Source: Pseudomonas sp. A34-9
GTDB taxonomy: Bacteria; Pseudomonadota; Gammaproteobacteria; Pseudomonadales; Pseudomonadaceae
NCBI RefSeq assembly: GCF_029543085.1
Contig: NZ_CP119967.1
Location: 3,374,501-3,438,500 of the forward strand
Direction: 5' to 3'
Length of the DNA stretch: 64,000 nt
Of this stretch, positions 51,910 through 60,896 are shown piece by piece. The position numbers and the translations under genes are program-made. Within the stretch, counting starts at the first letter, position 1. Each line of letters starts with the position of its first letter. The notes under the pieces are model-generated. The model saw nothing but the letters and a program-made list of their open reading frames with translations. It did no database searches and had not been told where the DNA came from.

Positions 51910-53025
51910 TCATTCGTCTTCGTGGGTGATGTCCACCAGCGGAATCGGCTCGATCGCCCAAGCGCGAACATGACGCCGTTCCGGACTGGGGACTGCACAG
52001 GCCTTGCGCCCGGTGAACGTTCGCGCAAGACGTTCTTCATCGATGCGCCAACCACGCTCTTCCAGTGCCTGCACGCTTCTGCGAAAGGCAATCTGCAGCG
52101 CATCGGACTTCAACGAAACCTCCTGCTGGAAAGACTCCGGTACGCGCTCGGGCCGCACGTTTTTCAGCACCGCATGATCTTGTTCGAAGATGCGGATATT
52201 GCTGGCAATGAACCTGCGATCCAGCAGTCGGGAGCGCAGAAAGGTTCTGCCCATCATCCACCAGGTGCGCGTGCGATTGGCGTCAATCGGGACATGCGCC
52301 GAAACGATGTAGATCCGCCAGCCATTCGGCAAGTTGAGTTCTAGTGTTGTACACGGACCGGACAGGTGAAATCCCGGAACAGTGGCGACGCTGACAAACT
52401 CGGTAGAGGATTTGCGCCGCAGCAGTCCTTTGCGTGCAGGCCTGCGCATGAGCATTTGGGCGCTGCCGCTCCACGCATCGCTTTCGACTTCGAATGATTC
52501 AATCTCGGGATGATCAGGATCGCCGAAGGTTGAACCATGGACAAACGGTGCGTGCGCGAAGTCGAGGCCGTTTTCGATAATCCGGTCCCAGCTGGCTTGC
52601 CAATCGAAATGCCCGGCGACCACCCGAATGGCCGGGTCATCGACCCAGTCGAGGGTGGGTAAAGGCGGACGTTCAGACTCAGGGAGATCCCCCAGAAAAG
52701 CCCAGATCCAGCCGTATCGCTCCAGCGTCGGGTAGGCATCCACTCGGGCCTTTGCCGGAATCCGCAGGTCGGGCTGCGCCGGTATCAGCGTGCACACACC
52801 GTCACCGCCAAACCGCCAGCCGTGATAGGGACACTGCACGCTGTTGCCCACTTTGCTGCCGGCGGACAGTGAACCGCCGCGATGCACGCAAACATCCGAC
52901 AGCAAGCGAGCGACGCCGTCCTCATCACGGAACGCCACGAAGGGTTGGCCGAGCAATCGAACCGGCATCAGTCCGTCAGTCAACTGTGACGATGGGAGAA
53001 CGACATACCAGAGGTTGGTGAGCAT
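51910..53025 (-). CDS. Rieske non-heme iron oxygenase, alpha subunit
   Basis: 371 residues. Rieske site C-V-H and C-P-Y-H (CVHRGGSLSAG, then VQCPYHGWRF) at residues 46-70; the catalytic iron motif is ENGLDFAHAPFVH with two His and the bridging Asp. The C-terminal domain is of the VanA/phenoxybenzoate or carotenoid-like monooxygenase type. It would hydroxylate or O-demethylate an aromatic acid or similar. There is no reductase gene next to it, so electrons must come from elsewhere. It is flanked by unrelated genes and a truncated neighbour. Confidence 0.88.
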   Translation of the reverse strand: MLTNLWYVVLPSSQLTDGLMPVRLLGQPFVAFRDEDGVARLLSDVCVHRGGSLSAGSKVGNSVQCPYHGWRFGGDGVCTLIPAQPDLRIPAKARVDAYPTLERYGWIWAFLGDLPESERPPLPTLDWVDDPAIRVVAGHFDWQASWDRIIENGLDFAHAPFVHGSTFGDPDHPEIESFEVESDAWSGSAQMLMRRPARKGLLRRKSSTEFVSVATVPGFHLSGPCTTLELNLPNGWRIYIVSAHVPIDANRTRTWWMMGRTFLRSRLLDRRFIASNIRIFEQDHAVLKNVRPERVPESFQQEVSLKSDALQIAFRRSVQALEERGWRIDEERLARTFTGRKACAVPSPERRHVRAWAIEPIPLVDITHEDE

Positions 53026-53120
53026 GGGCGGCGTGCGATCCGTCAGTTCGGTGAGTTCGGTGAGTTCAGATCAGAGAAACCCGGCATTCAACACCACGCC
53101 AGGTGGCTCCACTTTGACAA

Positions 53121-53732
53121 TCAGCGAAGCACTTTATAAATCTCTGCAACCACCTGAGTCGTTGCAGCTTCGATGGTTCCTTCATTGCGGCACAACACCC
53201 AGCCTTGATCAGCCACTGCCTGCTCGAACATCTCGCTACACGCGACGTGTTCTGCGTGTTTCTGGATCACCGTGCCGCCCAGTCCACGTGAGCGGGCCGT
53301 TGCCCGCGCCCAGGAAATATCCGGCGCGGTGACGACGCCGACATGCAGATCCGGCACGCGCACGCCTCGCTCCATGTTCAACTGCAGAATCTCGGCAAAC
53401 GGCACGCTATGACGAAATGCGGCATCCGACGGATACCAGCGATCGATCAAGATGATGCTGTTCAATGGCTGTTTGGGCAGCACCTGCCGGGAAATCCAGC
53501 GCCGGCTATCCGCAAAGCGCTGACACACCGCCCACTCCAGATCCCGCGAGGGATGTCTGGCGAGTTGGTTGACGAGGGCCATGGTTTCACCCCGGTCGGG
53601 ATCGCTTTTCCTCTCGCACAGGCGGATGACTTTCTGGTTATCTGCCCGCAGTGCGGCGGTGACGGCCTCCAGCAGTGTGGTTTTGCCGGTGCCCTTGGGC
53701 CCATCCAGAGAAATGAACAGCGGGAGATTCAT
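53121..53732 (-). CDS. Thymidylate-kinase-like P-loop protein
   Basis: 203 residues. The P-loop DGPKGTGKTT lies at residues 10-19, the DRWYPSD segment (about 95-101) corresponds to the DR(Y/H) motif of dTMP kinases, and ARATARSRGLGG to the lid. The family phosphorylates dTMP, but many short paralogues serve other substrates and the chromosomal tmk is normally next to holB. So this is a paralogue, not the housekeeping enzyme. It lies 95 bp from the Rieske gene on the same strand; a tandem TTCGGTGAG repeat occurs between them (53045-53062). Confidence 0.75.
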   Translation of the reverse strand: MNLPLFISLDGPKGTGKTTLLEAVTAALRADNQKVIRLCERKSDPDRGETMALVNQLARHPSRDLEWAVCQRFADSRRWISRQVLPKQPLNSIILIDRWYPSDAAFRHSVPFAEILQLNMERGVRVPDLHVGVVTAPDISWARATARSRGLGGTVIQKHAEHVACSEMFEQAVADQGWVLCRNEGTIEAATTQVVAEIYKVLR

Positions 53733-53861
53733 GGTTTACGCAACGATTGAGACATTGATGAGCACTTTAACCTCATTTTTGCATTTCAATGAGCTGATCC
53801 CTGCCCTTTGCCTACACTTGCTTGCCAATGAAGTTCGCCTCTCTGCCAAAGGAGTCACCCC

Positions 53862-54995
53862 ATGTCACAACTCTACCCCGGTATCGATCCTGAGGGGCTG
53901 GTCGAGTATTCAGTGGTCTATACCGACCGCTCGCTGAACCACATGTCGCAGTCCTTCCAGGGCGTGATGAACAATATTTCCAGGACTCTTAAACAGGTCT
54001 ACCACGCCGAGGCGGTTGCGGTGGTTCCGGGCAGCGGCACCTTCGGCATGGAAGCGGTGGCGCGCCAGTTCGCCACCGGCCAGCAATGCCTGGTGCTACG
54101 CAACGGCTGGTTCAGTTATCGCTGGAGCCAGATTCTGGATATGGGCAACATCCCCGTAGCCACCACAGTGCTCAAAGCCCGGCCGGTCGACACGGGTCGC
54201 CAGGCCGCCTACGCCCCGGCGCCGCTGGACGAAGTGCTGGCCGCCATCGCGGCGCAGAAACCAAAGGTTGTCTTCGCCCCTCACGTTGAAACCTCGTCAG
54301 GGATTATTCTGCCCGACGCGTACCTGCGGGCCGTCGGCGACGCCGTGCATGCGGTGGGTGGCCTGTTCGTGCTGGACTGCATCGCCTCGGGCACGATTTG
54401 GGTGGATATGCACCAATGCGCCGTCGACCTGCTGATCAGCGCACCGCAGAAAGGCTGGAGCGCGTCCCCTTGCTGCGCGCTGGTGATGTTCAGTGCTTTG
54501 GCCCTCGAGCGTATCGAGCAGACGCAAAGCAGCAGCTTCGCCTGTGACCTGAAAAAGTGGCTGCAGATCATGCAGGCCTACGAACAGGGCGGACATGCCT
54601 ATCATGCGACCATGCCCAGCGATTCCCTCGCGCGCTTTAACGATGTGATGAAAGAGACGCAAGCCTACGGTTTCGACAAGGTTCGCGATGAACAACAGGC
54701 GCTGGGTGATCGGGTGCGCGCGATGTTGACCGGCAAGGGTTTCAAAAGTGTGGCCGCAGAAGGCTTTCAAGCCCCTGGCGTGGTGGTGAGCTACACCGAG
54801 GACGCCGATATCAAAAGCGGCAAGAAATTTGCGAGCCACGGCTTGCAGATCGCCGCCGGTGTGCCGTTGCAATGCGACGAACCGGCCGACTTTCAGACGT
54901 TTCGCATCGGGCTGTTCGGACTCGAGAAGCTGCAGAATATCGAGCGCACGGTCAGTACGCTTGAGCAGGCGCTGGACGAGGTGATGGCTGACTGA
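53862..54995 (+). CDS. Class V pyridoxal-phosphate aminotransferase (alanine-glyoxylate type)
   Basis: 377 residues of the fold type I, class V group. VPGSGTFGMEAVARQF (56-71) binds cofactor phosphate, LFVLDCIASGTIWVDMHQ holds the PLP Asp, and the Schiff-base Lys is in SAPQKGWSASP. Members transfer amino groups between alanine, serine or taurine-type donors and glyoxylate or pyruvate. It is a single gene between unrelated neighbours. A strong ribosome site (AAAGGAG) precedes ATG 53862. Donor and acceptor cannot be fixed from sequence. Confidence 0.88.
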   Translation: MSQLYPGIDPEGLVEYSVVYTDRSLNHMSQSFQGVMNNISRTLKQVYHAEAVAVVPGSGTFGMEAVARQFATGQQCLVLRNGWFSYRWSQILDMGNIPVATTVLKARPVDTGRQAAYAPAPLDEVLAAIAAQKPKVVFAPHVETSSGIILPDAYLRAVGDAVHAVGGLFVLDCIASGTIWVDMHQCAVDLLISAPQKGWSASPCCALVMFSALALERIEQTQSSSFACDLKKWLQIMQAYEQGGHAYHATMPSDSLARFNDVMKETQAYGFDKVRDEQQALGDRVRAMLTGKGFKSVAAEGFQAPGVVVSYTEDADIKSGKKFASHGLQIAAGVPLQCDEPADFQTFRIGLFGLEKLQNIERTVSTLEQALDEVMAD

Positions 54996-55114
54996 TCTTG
55001 TGCAGACCGCTCAGCGTCCCGGACACATTGTGTAAAGCGATCAGCGAACCTTTCCCACGGAAACACCGTCCGAGCTAAGGCATCAATGCGTCCCGCTCGC
55101 CACGAGGTTTCCGT

Positions 55115-56017
55115 TTGAAAGCTGCCATCGTCAGAAAATACCGTTTGATCATCAAGACTATGGGCTATGTCGGCTGGGCGTTGTTCTGGCTGCTGCTGTG
55201 GGACATCGCCGTCACCGTCGACTTTATGCTGTTCCTCAACGCCAAGCTGAATCTGCCATTGATGCCCCTGACGTTATTGGGTTCGGCGTTGATTGTGCTG
55301 ATCAGTTTTCGAAACAGCAGCGCTTATAACCGTTGGTGGGAGGCACGGACGTTGTGGGGATCGATGATCAACAATTCGCGCAGCTTCGCCCGACAGGTGC
55401 TGACGTTGCTGGATGACCCCGACGGCGAGGTCAACCCGGTCAAATCTACGTTGTTGCGTCGCCACGTGGCGTATGTGAATTGCCTGGCGGCGCATCTGCA
55501 AGGCCAGCCTTGCCCGGAGGAAGTCCGCGCCTTCATTCCCGCCGATGAGTTCGCCCGCAGTGGCACCACCAATAACTTTGCCAATGACATCCTCACCGGC
55601 TCGGCGACTTTGCTTGCGCGCGAATACAAGGCCGGACGCCTGGACAGCATTCGCCTGGCGCGGCTGGAATCGACGCTGGTCGACCTGTCCAACAGTCAGG
55701 GCGGCATGGAGCGGATTGCCAACACGCCGCTGCCCTACCCTTATGTGTATTTTCCGCGCCTGTTTATTTCGCTGTTTTGCCTGATCGTCCCGGTGGGATT
55801 AGTGGAGTCCCTGGGCTGGTTCACGCCGCTGGCCTCGACCGTGGTGGGTTTTATGCTGCTGGCCATCGAGCGCATTGGCACCGACCTGCAAAGCCCGTTT
55901 CGCCACAGCGAACACCAGATTCAGATGGAAGCCCTGTGCGAAACCATCGAGAAAAACCTGCAGTCGATGCAGCGTGATTCTTTGGGTGACGTGCGCCGGA
56001 TTGAAGAGAACGCTTAA
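55115..56017 (+). CDS. Bestrophin-family chloride channel (RFP-TM)
   Basis: 300 residues from TTG 55115 (GAGG upstream). Two hydrophobic hairpins near the N-terminus (GWALFWLLLWDIAVTVDFMLF, then LTLLGSALIVLISFRNSSAYNRWWEARTLWG) carry the conserved RNSxAYxRWWEAR motif of bacterial bestrophins. The C-terminal helical part has FGTDLQSPF-like IGTDLQSPFRH. These pentameric channels conduct anions across the inner membrane. Monocistronic here. Confidence 0.9.
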   Translation: MKAAIVRKYRLIIKTMGYVGWALFWLLLWDIAVTVDFMLFLNAKLNLPLMPLTLLGSALIVLISFRNSSAYNRWWEARTLWGSMINNSRSFARQVLTLLDDPDGEVNPVKSTLLRRHVAYVNCLAAHLQGQPCPEEVRAFIPADEFARSGTTNNFANDILTGSATLLAREYKAGRLDSIRLARLESTLVDLSNSQGGMERIANTPLPYPYVYFPRLFISLFCLIVPVGLVESLGWFTPLASTVVGFMLLAIERIGTDLQSPFRHSEHQIQMEALCETIEKNLQSMQRDSLGDVRRIEENA

Positions 56018-56059
56018 GGGGGCGGGAACCTTCAGGGCTTCTGACGGTTCCCGAGTCAA

Positions 56060-56839
56060 TCAGAATGCCGGCACGACATCACCGTGATAACGCTCAAGAA
56101 TGAACTGCTTCACTTGCGGGGAATTGAGCAGCGCGCCAAGTTTCTGCACCGCCGGCGCGTTGGCCTTGTCGCGACGCACGTACAGGTAATTGGCATACGG
56201 CGACTCCGAACTTTCGATAAACAGCGCGTCCTTGTGTGGCACCAGTTTGGCTTCCAGCGCGTAGTTGGCATTGATCAACGCCAGATCGACCTGATTCAAC
56301 ACGCGCGGCAGCATCGCCGCTTCCAGTTCCTGAAACTTCAGGTGCTTGGGGTTGCTGACGATGTCCAGGCGCGTCGCCATGATGTTGTCAGGATCCTTCA
56401 GGGTGATCAGGCCTTGTTTAGCGATCAGCAGCAGCGCACGACCGGAGTTGGTCGGGTCGTTGGGAATGGCGATCGTCGCGCCGTCCTTGAGTTCGTTGAT
56501 GTTTTTGATCTTCTTCGAATAGGCACCGAACGGTTCGATGTGCACGGCCACGACCGGCACTTGATCGCTGCTCGGCCGGTCTTTTTTGTAGGCCTCGTAA
56601 TACGGTTTGCTCTGGAAATAGTTGGCGTCGAGCAAGCCTTCATCCGTTTGCCGGTCTGGTTGGATATAGTCCGAGAACACTTTGACGTCCAGCGTCACCC
56701 CTTCCTTGGCCAGCTCCGGTTTCAAGAACTCCAGGATCTCGGCATGGGGCACGGGCACCACGGCGATTTTCAGGGTTTCGGCAGAGGCTGAGCCCATGGC
56801 GGCGACCAACAGTGCTACGGAGAGCGCGACGCGTTTCAC
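56060..56839 (-). CDS. metQ: MetQ-like methionine ABC transporter lipoprotein/binding protein
   Basis: 259 residues from GTG 56839; an upstream frame lies inside solA. Signal peptide ends GSASA. TLKIAVVPVPHAEILEFLKPEL and the DEGLLDANYFQSKPYYEAY, AIPNDPTNSGRALLL and LALINANYALEAKL segments are the NLPA/MetQ signature. It binds D/L-methionine or related amino acids. The GTGA overlap with the solA stop shows coupling to that oxidase. No metN or metI is adjacent, so it must share a distant transporter core. Confidence 0.88.
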   Translation of the reverse strand: MKRVALSVALLVAAMGSASAETLKIAVVPVPHAEILEFLKPELAKEGVTLDVKVFSDYIQPDRQTDEGLLDANYFQSKPYYEAYKKDRPSSDQVPVVAVHIEPFGAYSKKIKNINELKDGATIAIPNDPTNSGRALLLIAKQGLITLKDPDNIMATRLDIVSNPKHLKFQELEAAMLPRVLNQVDLALINANYALEAKLVPHKDALFIESSESPYANYLYVRRDKANAPAVQKLGALLNSPQVKQFILERYHGDVVPAF

Positions 56840-58014
56840 GATAGTTTTCCTTCGAAGCGTTTCAGGGAGAAAGAGGACAGATCCAGGTCGGTCGAGCCAT
56901 GCATGCACCACTGGGCAAACGCCTCGCCCAACGCGGCGGAGTGCTTGAAGCCATGACCCGAGCAGGCCGAGACGAACAGGGTGTGTTGCAGCGACGGGTG
57001 CTCATCGATGATGAAATGACGATCCGGCGTCACGGTATAAGCGCAGACCGCAGTCTTGAGCACTTTAGAGGTGACGCCGGCGATGCGGCCGTGCACCTGG
57101 TGTTCGTACATGTCCTGCTCTTCGGCGGCTGAAACCGTGCGATCAATGGCCTGTGGCGAGGATGAAGTGTGGTATTGCGCGGTGGCGATTTTCAGGCTGC
57201 CTTCGCCGGGGAGCGCGGGAAAACCGTAGTTGATCTTGTCGTCACCACGGCCGTGCGTGAGGATGAACGTCGGTGAGTGGCCAACCAGCCCAGCGCTTTC
57301 ATCCACTTCGAACCAGAACAGTTTTTGCCGGTAAACACTCAGCAGATGCTCATACGGCTCACCGAGCCACTCGCCGTTCCAGTTACCTGCACTGATCACC
57401 AGTTTGTCGGCAAACAGCGTGCGTCGGTCGGTGGTGACCGTGACACCTTGCTCGTTCGAGCGGATAGCCGTGACGGTTTCGCCTTTATGCAGGATCGCCC
57501 CGTGTTGTTCGGCCAATTTGAGCTGCACGTCGATGCAACGCTCGGGGCGCAGGAAACCGCCGCCCGGTTCGAAATAACCAATGGCCGAGTCGTGTACGTT
57601 GGCGAATTGCGGGAAGCGCTGGCGGATCTGCTCAGCAGACAAGACCTCGTGCTCGATGCCATAGGTCTGCGCCAAGCCGATAGTACGCAGGGTGAAGTCG
57701 GTGTGGTCATCAGGATCGAAGTCGGCACTCGACGTCAGGACCAGCAGCCCCGATTGCTCGAACAGTGACTCTCCCGTCAGCGCCTCAAGCTCACGCCAGA
57801 TGCGATGCGCGTTACGCACAATCGGCACGTATTGCGCGCCCTCGCCGACCGAAAGCCGGGTGATGCGTGTATCGCCATGGCTGGAGCCGAGGTTGTGCGG
57901 CGGGTGATGGCGGTCGATGCCGACGACGTTCACACCCGCTTTCGCCAACTGATAAACCGTGGCGGCGCCCATCGCGCCCAAGCCTAAAACCAGCACCTCA
58001 CATCGCTCGGACAT
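56836..58014 (-). CDS. solA: Monomeric sarcosine/N-methyl-L-tryptophan oxidase (SolA family)
   Basis: 392 residues. Rossmann FAD loop GLGAMGAATVYQLAKAG (11-27), SSHGDTRITR (covalent-FAD family SxG..R loop) and the late VSACSGHGFKHSAALGEA with a Cys in the place of the covalent flavin attachment in MSOX/SolA. It oxidises N-methyl amino acids to the amino acid, formaldehyde and peroxide. It is co-transcribed with metQ, which suggests uptake and demethylation of an N-methylated amino acid. Promoter lies in the AT-rich 373-bp gap. Confidence 0.9.
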   Translation of the reverse strand: MSERCEVLVLGLGAMGAATVYQLAKAGVNVVGIDRHHPPHNLGSSHGDTRITRLSVGEGAQYVPIVRNAHRIWRELEALTGESLFEQSGLLVLTSSADFDPDDHTDFTLRTIGLAQTYGIEHEVLSAEQIRQRFPQFANVHDSAIGYFEPGGGFLRPERCIDVQLKLAEQHGAILHKGETVTAIRSNEQGVTVTTDRRTLFADKLVISAGNWNGEWLGEPYEHLLSVYRQKLFWFEVDESAGLVGHSPTFILTHGRGDDKINYGFPALPGEGSLKIATAQYHTSSSPQAIDRTVSAAEEQDMYEHQVHGRIAGVTSKVLKTAVCAYTVTPDRHFIIDEHPSLQHTLFVSACSGHGFKHSAALGEAFAQWCMHGSTDLDLSSFSLKRFEGKLS

Positions 58015-58334
58015 AAATAGCCACCTATCAAAAAGGCGCCAGTTCAGCGGTAAAACACGACGAATTCCAAGATTAAAAAAGCATATCCATATAGCTCTAT
58101 GCGTTTACCGACAGCTCTGGATCGGGCTGATGGGCGGTTATTCGTCGCATTTACATTCCGGCGCGGATAATTTAAGCCTGAGAGCACGGGATCTTATATC
58201 TGTCACAACTGACAATAAATCCTACAGAACAGCGATTTTTTCGCGGATTTCGACAAACTTTTCATCATCTGAGCCCCTCTCAGGCGCGAGTCAAAAGCGC
58301 GAACTACGCTTCACGTTGAAATTTGTGATTTAAC

Positions 58335-58358
58335 TAGGTAGTTACCTAACTATATAAT
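58335..58358 (+). promoter_or_regulatory. gcd promoter with operator-like dyad; only feature seen in the 58015-58387 gap
   Basis: TATAAT at 58353-58358 is a strong -10. The palindrome TAGGTA-GT-TACCTA (58335-58348) lies where the -35 spacer would be, 40 bp before the GTG start at 58388, so a repressor binding there would block the promoter. The rest of this AT-rich gap holds no gene I can support. Confidence 0.55.
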
Positions 58359-58387
58359 GCGCGCCTCATTTCAACGGGACACTCAAC

Positions 58388-60793
58388 GTGAAGCAGAGTC
58401 AACGCCTCTCGGGCATATCAAAATTCATTCTGGTCGGGCTGGGCGTCGTCATCGCCCTGCTCGGCTTGGCGCTGGCTGCGGGCGGCGTGAAGTTGGTCAG
58501 CCTGGGAGGGTCGTGGTACTTCCTGGTGGGTGGCTTGGTCATGGCCGTTTCCGGTCTACTGATCGCGCGCTTCAAGCCGGCCGGTGCATGGCTGTTCGCC
58601 GCGTTCCTGGTGGGCACCGCGATTTGGGCGGTGAGCGATGCAGGCCTGGTGTTCTGGCCGGTGTTCTCGCGCCTGTTTATGTTCAGTGTGATCGGCCTGG
58701 TCGTGGCACTGGTTTATCCGCTGCTCAAGCGTGCCAACGGTGACGTTGCCGGTCGCGGCGCCTACGCCGTGGCGGCGGTGCTGGCGGTCGGCGTGGCTGT
58801 GGCGGCTGGCAATATGTTCGTTGCGCACCCGACCGTTGCCGCCACTGGCACCGGCCCGGGCCTGACCCCGGTCGAGCCGGACAAGGCGCAAAAGGATTGG
58901 GCACACTACGGTAATACCGAAGGTGGCAGCCGCTTCGCCGCGCTGGACCAGATCAATCGCGCCAACGTCGACAAGCTGAAAGTGGCGTGGACCTATCACA
59001 CCGGTGACGTCGCCGAGAGCGATGGCAACGGTGCCGAAGACCAGCTCACCCCGCTGCAAATCGGCAACAAGGTGTTCATCTGCACCCCGCACAACAACCT
59101 GATCGCCCTCGATGCCGACACCGGTAAAGAGCTGTGGAAAAACGCGATCAATGCCCAGTCGAAAGTCTGGCAGCGCTGCCGTGGGATGGCGTATTTCGAC
59201 GCCACTACCGCCATCGCTCAGCCGGCCAATTCGAAAATCATCGAAGCCAAGCCCGCGCCGGCCGCCAATTGCCAGCGTCGTCTGCTGACCAACACCATTG
59301 ATGCGCGTCTGATCGCGGTCGATGCGGACACCGGCGAGTTCTGCCAGGGTTTCGGCAACAACGGCCAGGTTGATCTGAAGGCCGGTCTGGGTAACGTGCC
59401 GGACAGCTACTATCAGTTGTCCTCCGCACCGCTGATGGCCGGTACCACGGTGGTGGTTGGCGGTCGCGTGGCTGACAACGTACAAACCGACATGCCAGGC
59501 GGCGTGATCCGTGGTTTCGACGTGATGACCGGCGCCATGCGCTGGGCTTTCGACCCGGGCAACCCGCAGGATAAAAACGCTCCGGCCGAAGGCAGCACTT
59601 ATGTGCGCAGCACGCCGAACAGCTGGGCGCCGATGTCCTATGACCCGGCGACCAACACCGTGTTCCTGCCGATGGGCAGCTCGTCCACCGACATCTATGG
59701 TGTCGAGCGCAGCAAACTCGATCACACCTACGGTGCTTCGATCCTCGCGTTGGACGCCACCAGCGGTGAAGAGCGCTGGGTGTTCCAGACCGTGCACAAC
59801 GATCTCTGGGACTTCGACCTGCCGATGCAGCCGAGCCTGATCGACTTCACCAAGGACGGCAAAACCGTACCGGCCGTGGTCATCGGCACCAAGGCCGGGC
59901 AGATCTACGTGCTCGACCGCGCCACCGGCAAACCGCTGACCGACGTTAAAGAAGTACCGGTCAAAGCGGCGAACATCCCGAACGAACCGTACTCCCCTAC
60001 TCAGCCGAAATCCCTGGGCATGCCGCAGATCGGTGCTCAGCACCTGACTGAATCGGACATGTGGGGCGCCACGCCGTACGACCAGTTGCTCTGCCGCATC
60101 GACTTCAAAGGCATGCGTTACGACGGCTTGTACACCGCGCCGGGCACTGATAAATCGCTGAGTTTCCCGGGTTCGCTGGGCGGCATGAACTGGGGCAGCA
60201 TCTCCACTGACCCGGTGCACGGTTTCATCTTCGTCAACGACATGCGCCTGGGTCTGTGGATTCAGATGATCCCGTCGCAGAACAAAGGCCAGGCCGCTGG
60301 CGGTGGCGAAGCGCTGAACACGGGCATGGGCGCCGTGCCGCTGAAAGGCACGCCGTACGCCGTCAACAAAAACCGCTTCCTGTCGGTCGCCGGTATTCCT
60401 TGCCAGGCACCACCGTTCGGCACGCTGACCGCGATCGACATGAAAACCCAGAAAGTCGCCTGGCAAGTGCCGGTCGGCACGGTTGAAGACACCGGTCCAC
60501 TGGGCATCCGCATGCACTTGCCGATCAAGATCGGTCTGCCAACCCTCGGCGGCACCCTGTCGACCCAAGGTGGCCTGATCTTCATCGCCGGCACCCAGGA
60601 CTTCTACCTGCGCGCCTTCAACAGCGGCAACGGTGAAGAAGTCTGGAAAGCACGTCTGCCGGTTGGCAGCCAGGGCGGCCCGATGACCTATGTTTCGCCG
60701 AAAACCGGCAAGCAATACATCGTCATCACCGCCGGTGGCGCGCGTCAGTCGACCGATCGTGGCGACTACGTGATGGCTTACGCCCTGCCGTAA
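58388..60793 (+). CDS. gcd: Membrane-bound PQQ-dependent glucose dehydrogenase
   Basis: 801 residues from GTG 58388. Five N-terminal TM segments (residues 14-150) anchor the enzyme; the rest is a periplasmic PQQ beta-propeller with the repeated W-motif blades (KDWAHYGNTEGGSRFAALDQIN near the start, FVFDLPMQPS-like DLWDFDLPMQPSLIDF in the middle, GGARQSTDRGDYVMAYALP at the end). It oxidises glucose to gluconolactone in the periplasm and passes electrons to ubiquinone. Followed by a terminator and the glucose porin gene oprB. Confidence 0.97.
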   Translation: MKQSQRLSGISKFILVGLGVVIALLGLALAAGGVKLVSLGGSWYFLVGGLVMAVSGLLIARFKPAGAWLFAAFLVGTAIWAVSDAGLVFWPVFSRLFMFSVIGLVVALVYPLLKRANGDVAGRGAYAVAAVLAVGVAVAAGNMFVAHPTVAATGTGPGLTPVEPDKAQKDWAHYGNTEGGSRFAALDQINRANVDKLKVAWTYHTGDVAESDGNGAEDQLTPLQIGNKVFICTPHNNLIALDADTGKELWKNAINAQSKVWQRCRGMAYFDATTAIAQPANSKIIEAKPAPAANCQRRLLTNTIDARLIAVDADTGEFCQGFGNNGQVDLKAGLGNVPDSYYQLSSAPLMAGTTVVVGGRVADNVQTDMPGGVIRGFDVMTGAMRWAFDPGNPQDKNAPAEGSTYVRSTPNSWAPMSYDPATNTVFLPMGSSSTDIYGVERSKLDHTYGASILALDATSGEERWVFQTVHNDLWDFDLPMQPSLIDFTKDGKTVPAVVIGTKAGQIYVLDRATGKPLTDVKEVPVKAANIPNEPYSPTQPKSLGMPQIGAQHLTESDMWGATPYDQLLCRIDFKGMRYDGLYTAPGTDKSLSFPGSLGGMNWGSISTDPVHGFIFVNDMRLGLWIQMIPSQNKGQAAGGGEALNTGMGAVPLKGTPYAVNKNRFLSVAGIPCQAPPFGTLTAIDMKTQKVAWQVPVGTVEDTGPLGIRMHLPIKIGLPTLGGTLSTQGGLIFIAGTQDFYLRAFNSGNGEEVWKARLPVGSQGGPMTYVSPKTGKQYIVITAGGARQSTDRGDYVMAYALP

Positions 60794-60831
60794 CCCCCTG
60801 CGTCCACGTTAAACGCGGACGCTTGTTTTAA

Positions 60832-60855
60832 GCGCGGCACCTTCGGGTGCCGCGC
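60832..60855 (+). terminator. Terminator hairpin with TTCG tetraloop after gcd
   Basis: Perfect 10-bp stem (60832-60841 with 60846-60855) closed by TTCG, then TGCTTTCT. A weaker dyad (GCGTCC/GGACGC, around 60800-60822) precedes it. It lies 40-60 bp after the gcd stop and before oprB. Confidence 0.8.
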
Positions 60856-60896
60856 TGCTTTCTCCTAATGCTCGAGTTTTCAGCAGGAAGATTTAC

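Noticed and set aside
53036..53070. Tandem TTCGGTGAG repeat between the Rieske and kinase-like genes
   Set aside because: Two to three short copies only; too small to call a regulatory repeat, CRISPR or attachment site.
58556..60715. 719-codon open frame antisense to gcd
   Set aside because: gcd has unmistakable PQQ-dehydrogenase motifs; the antisense product is low-complexity and without a plausible start.
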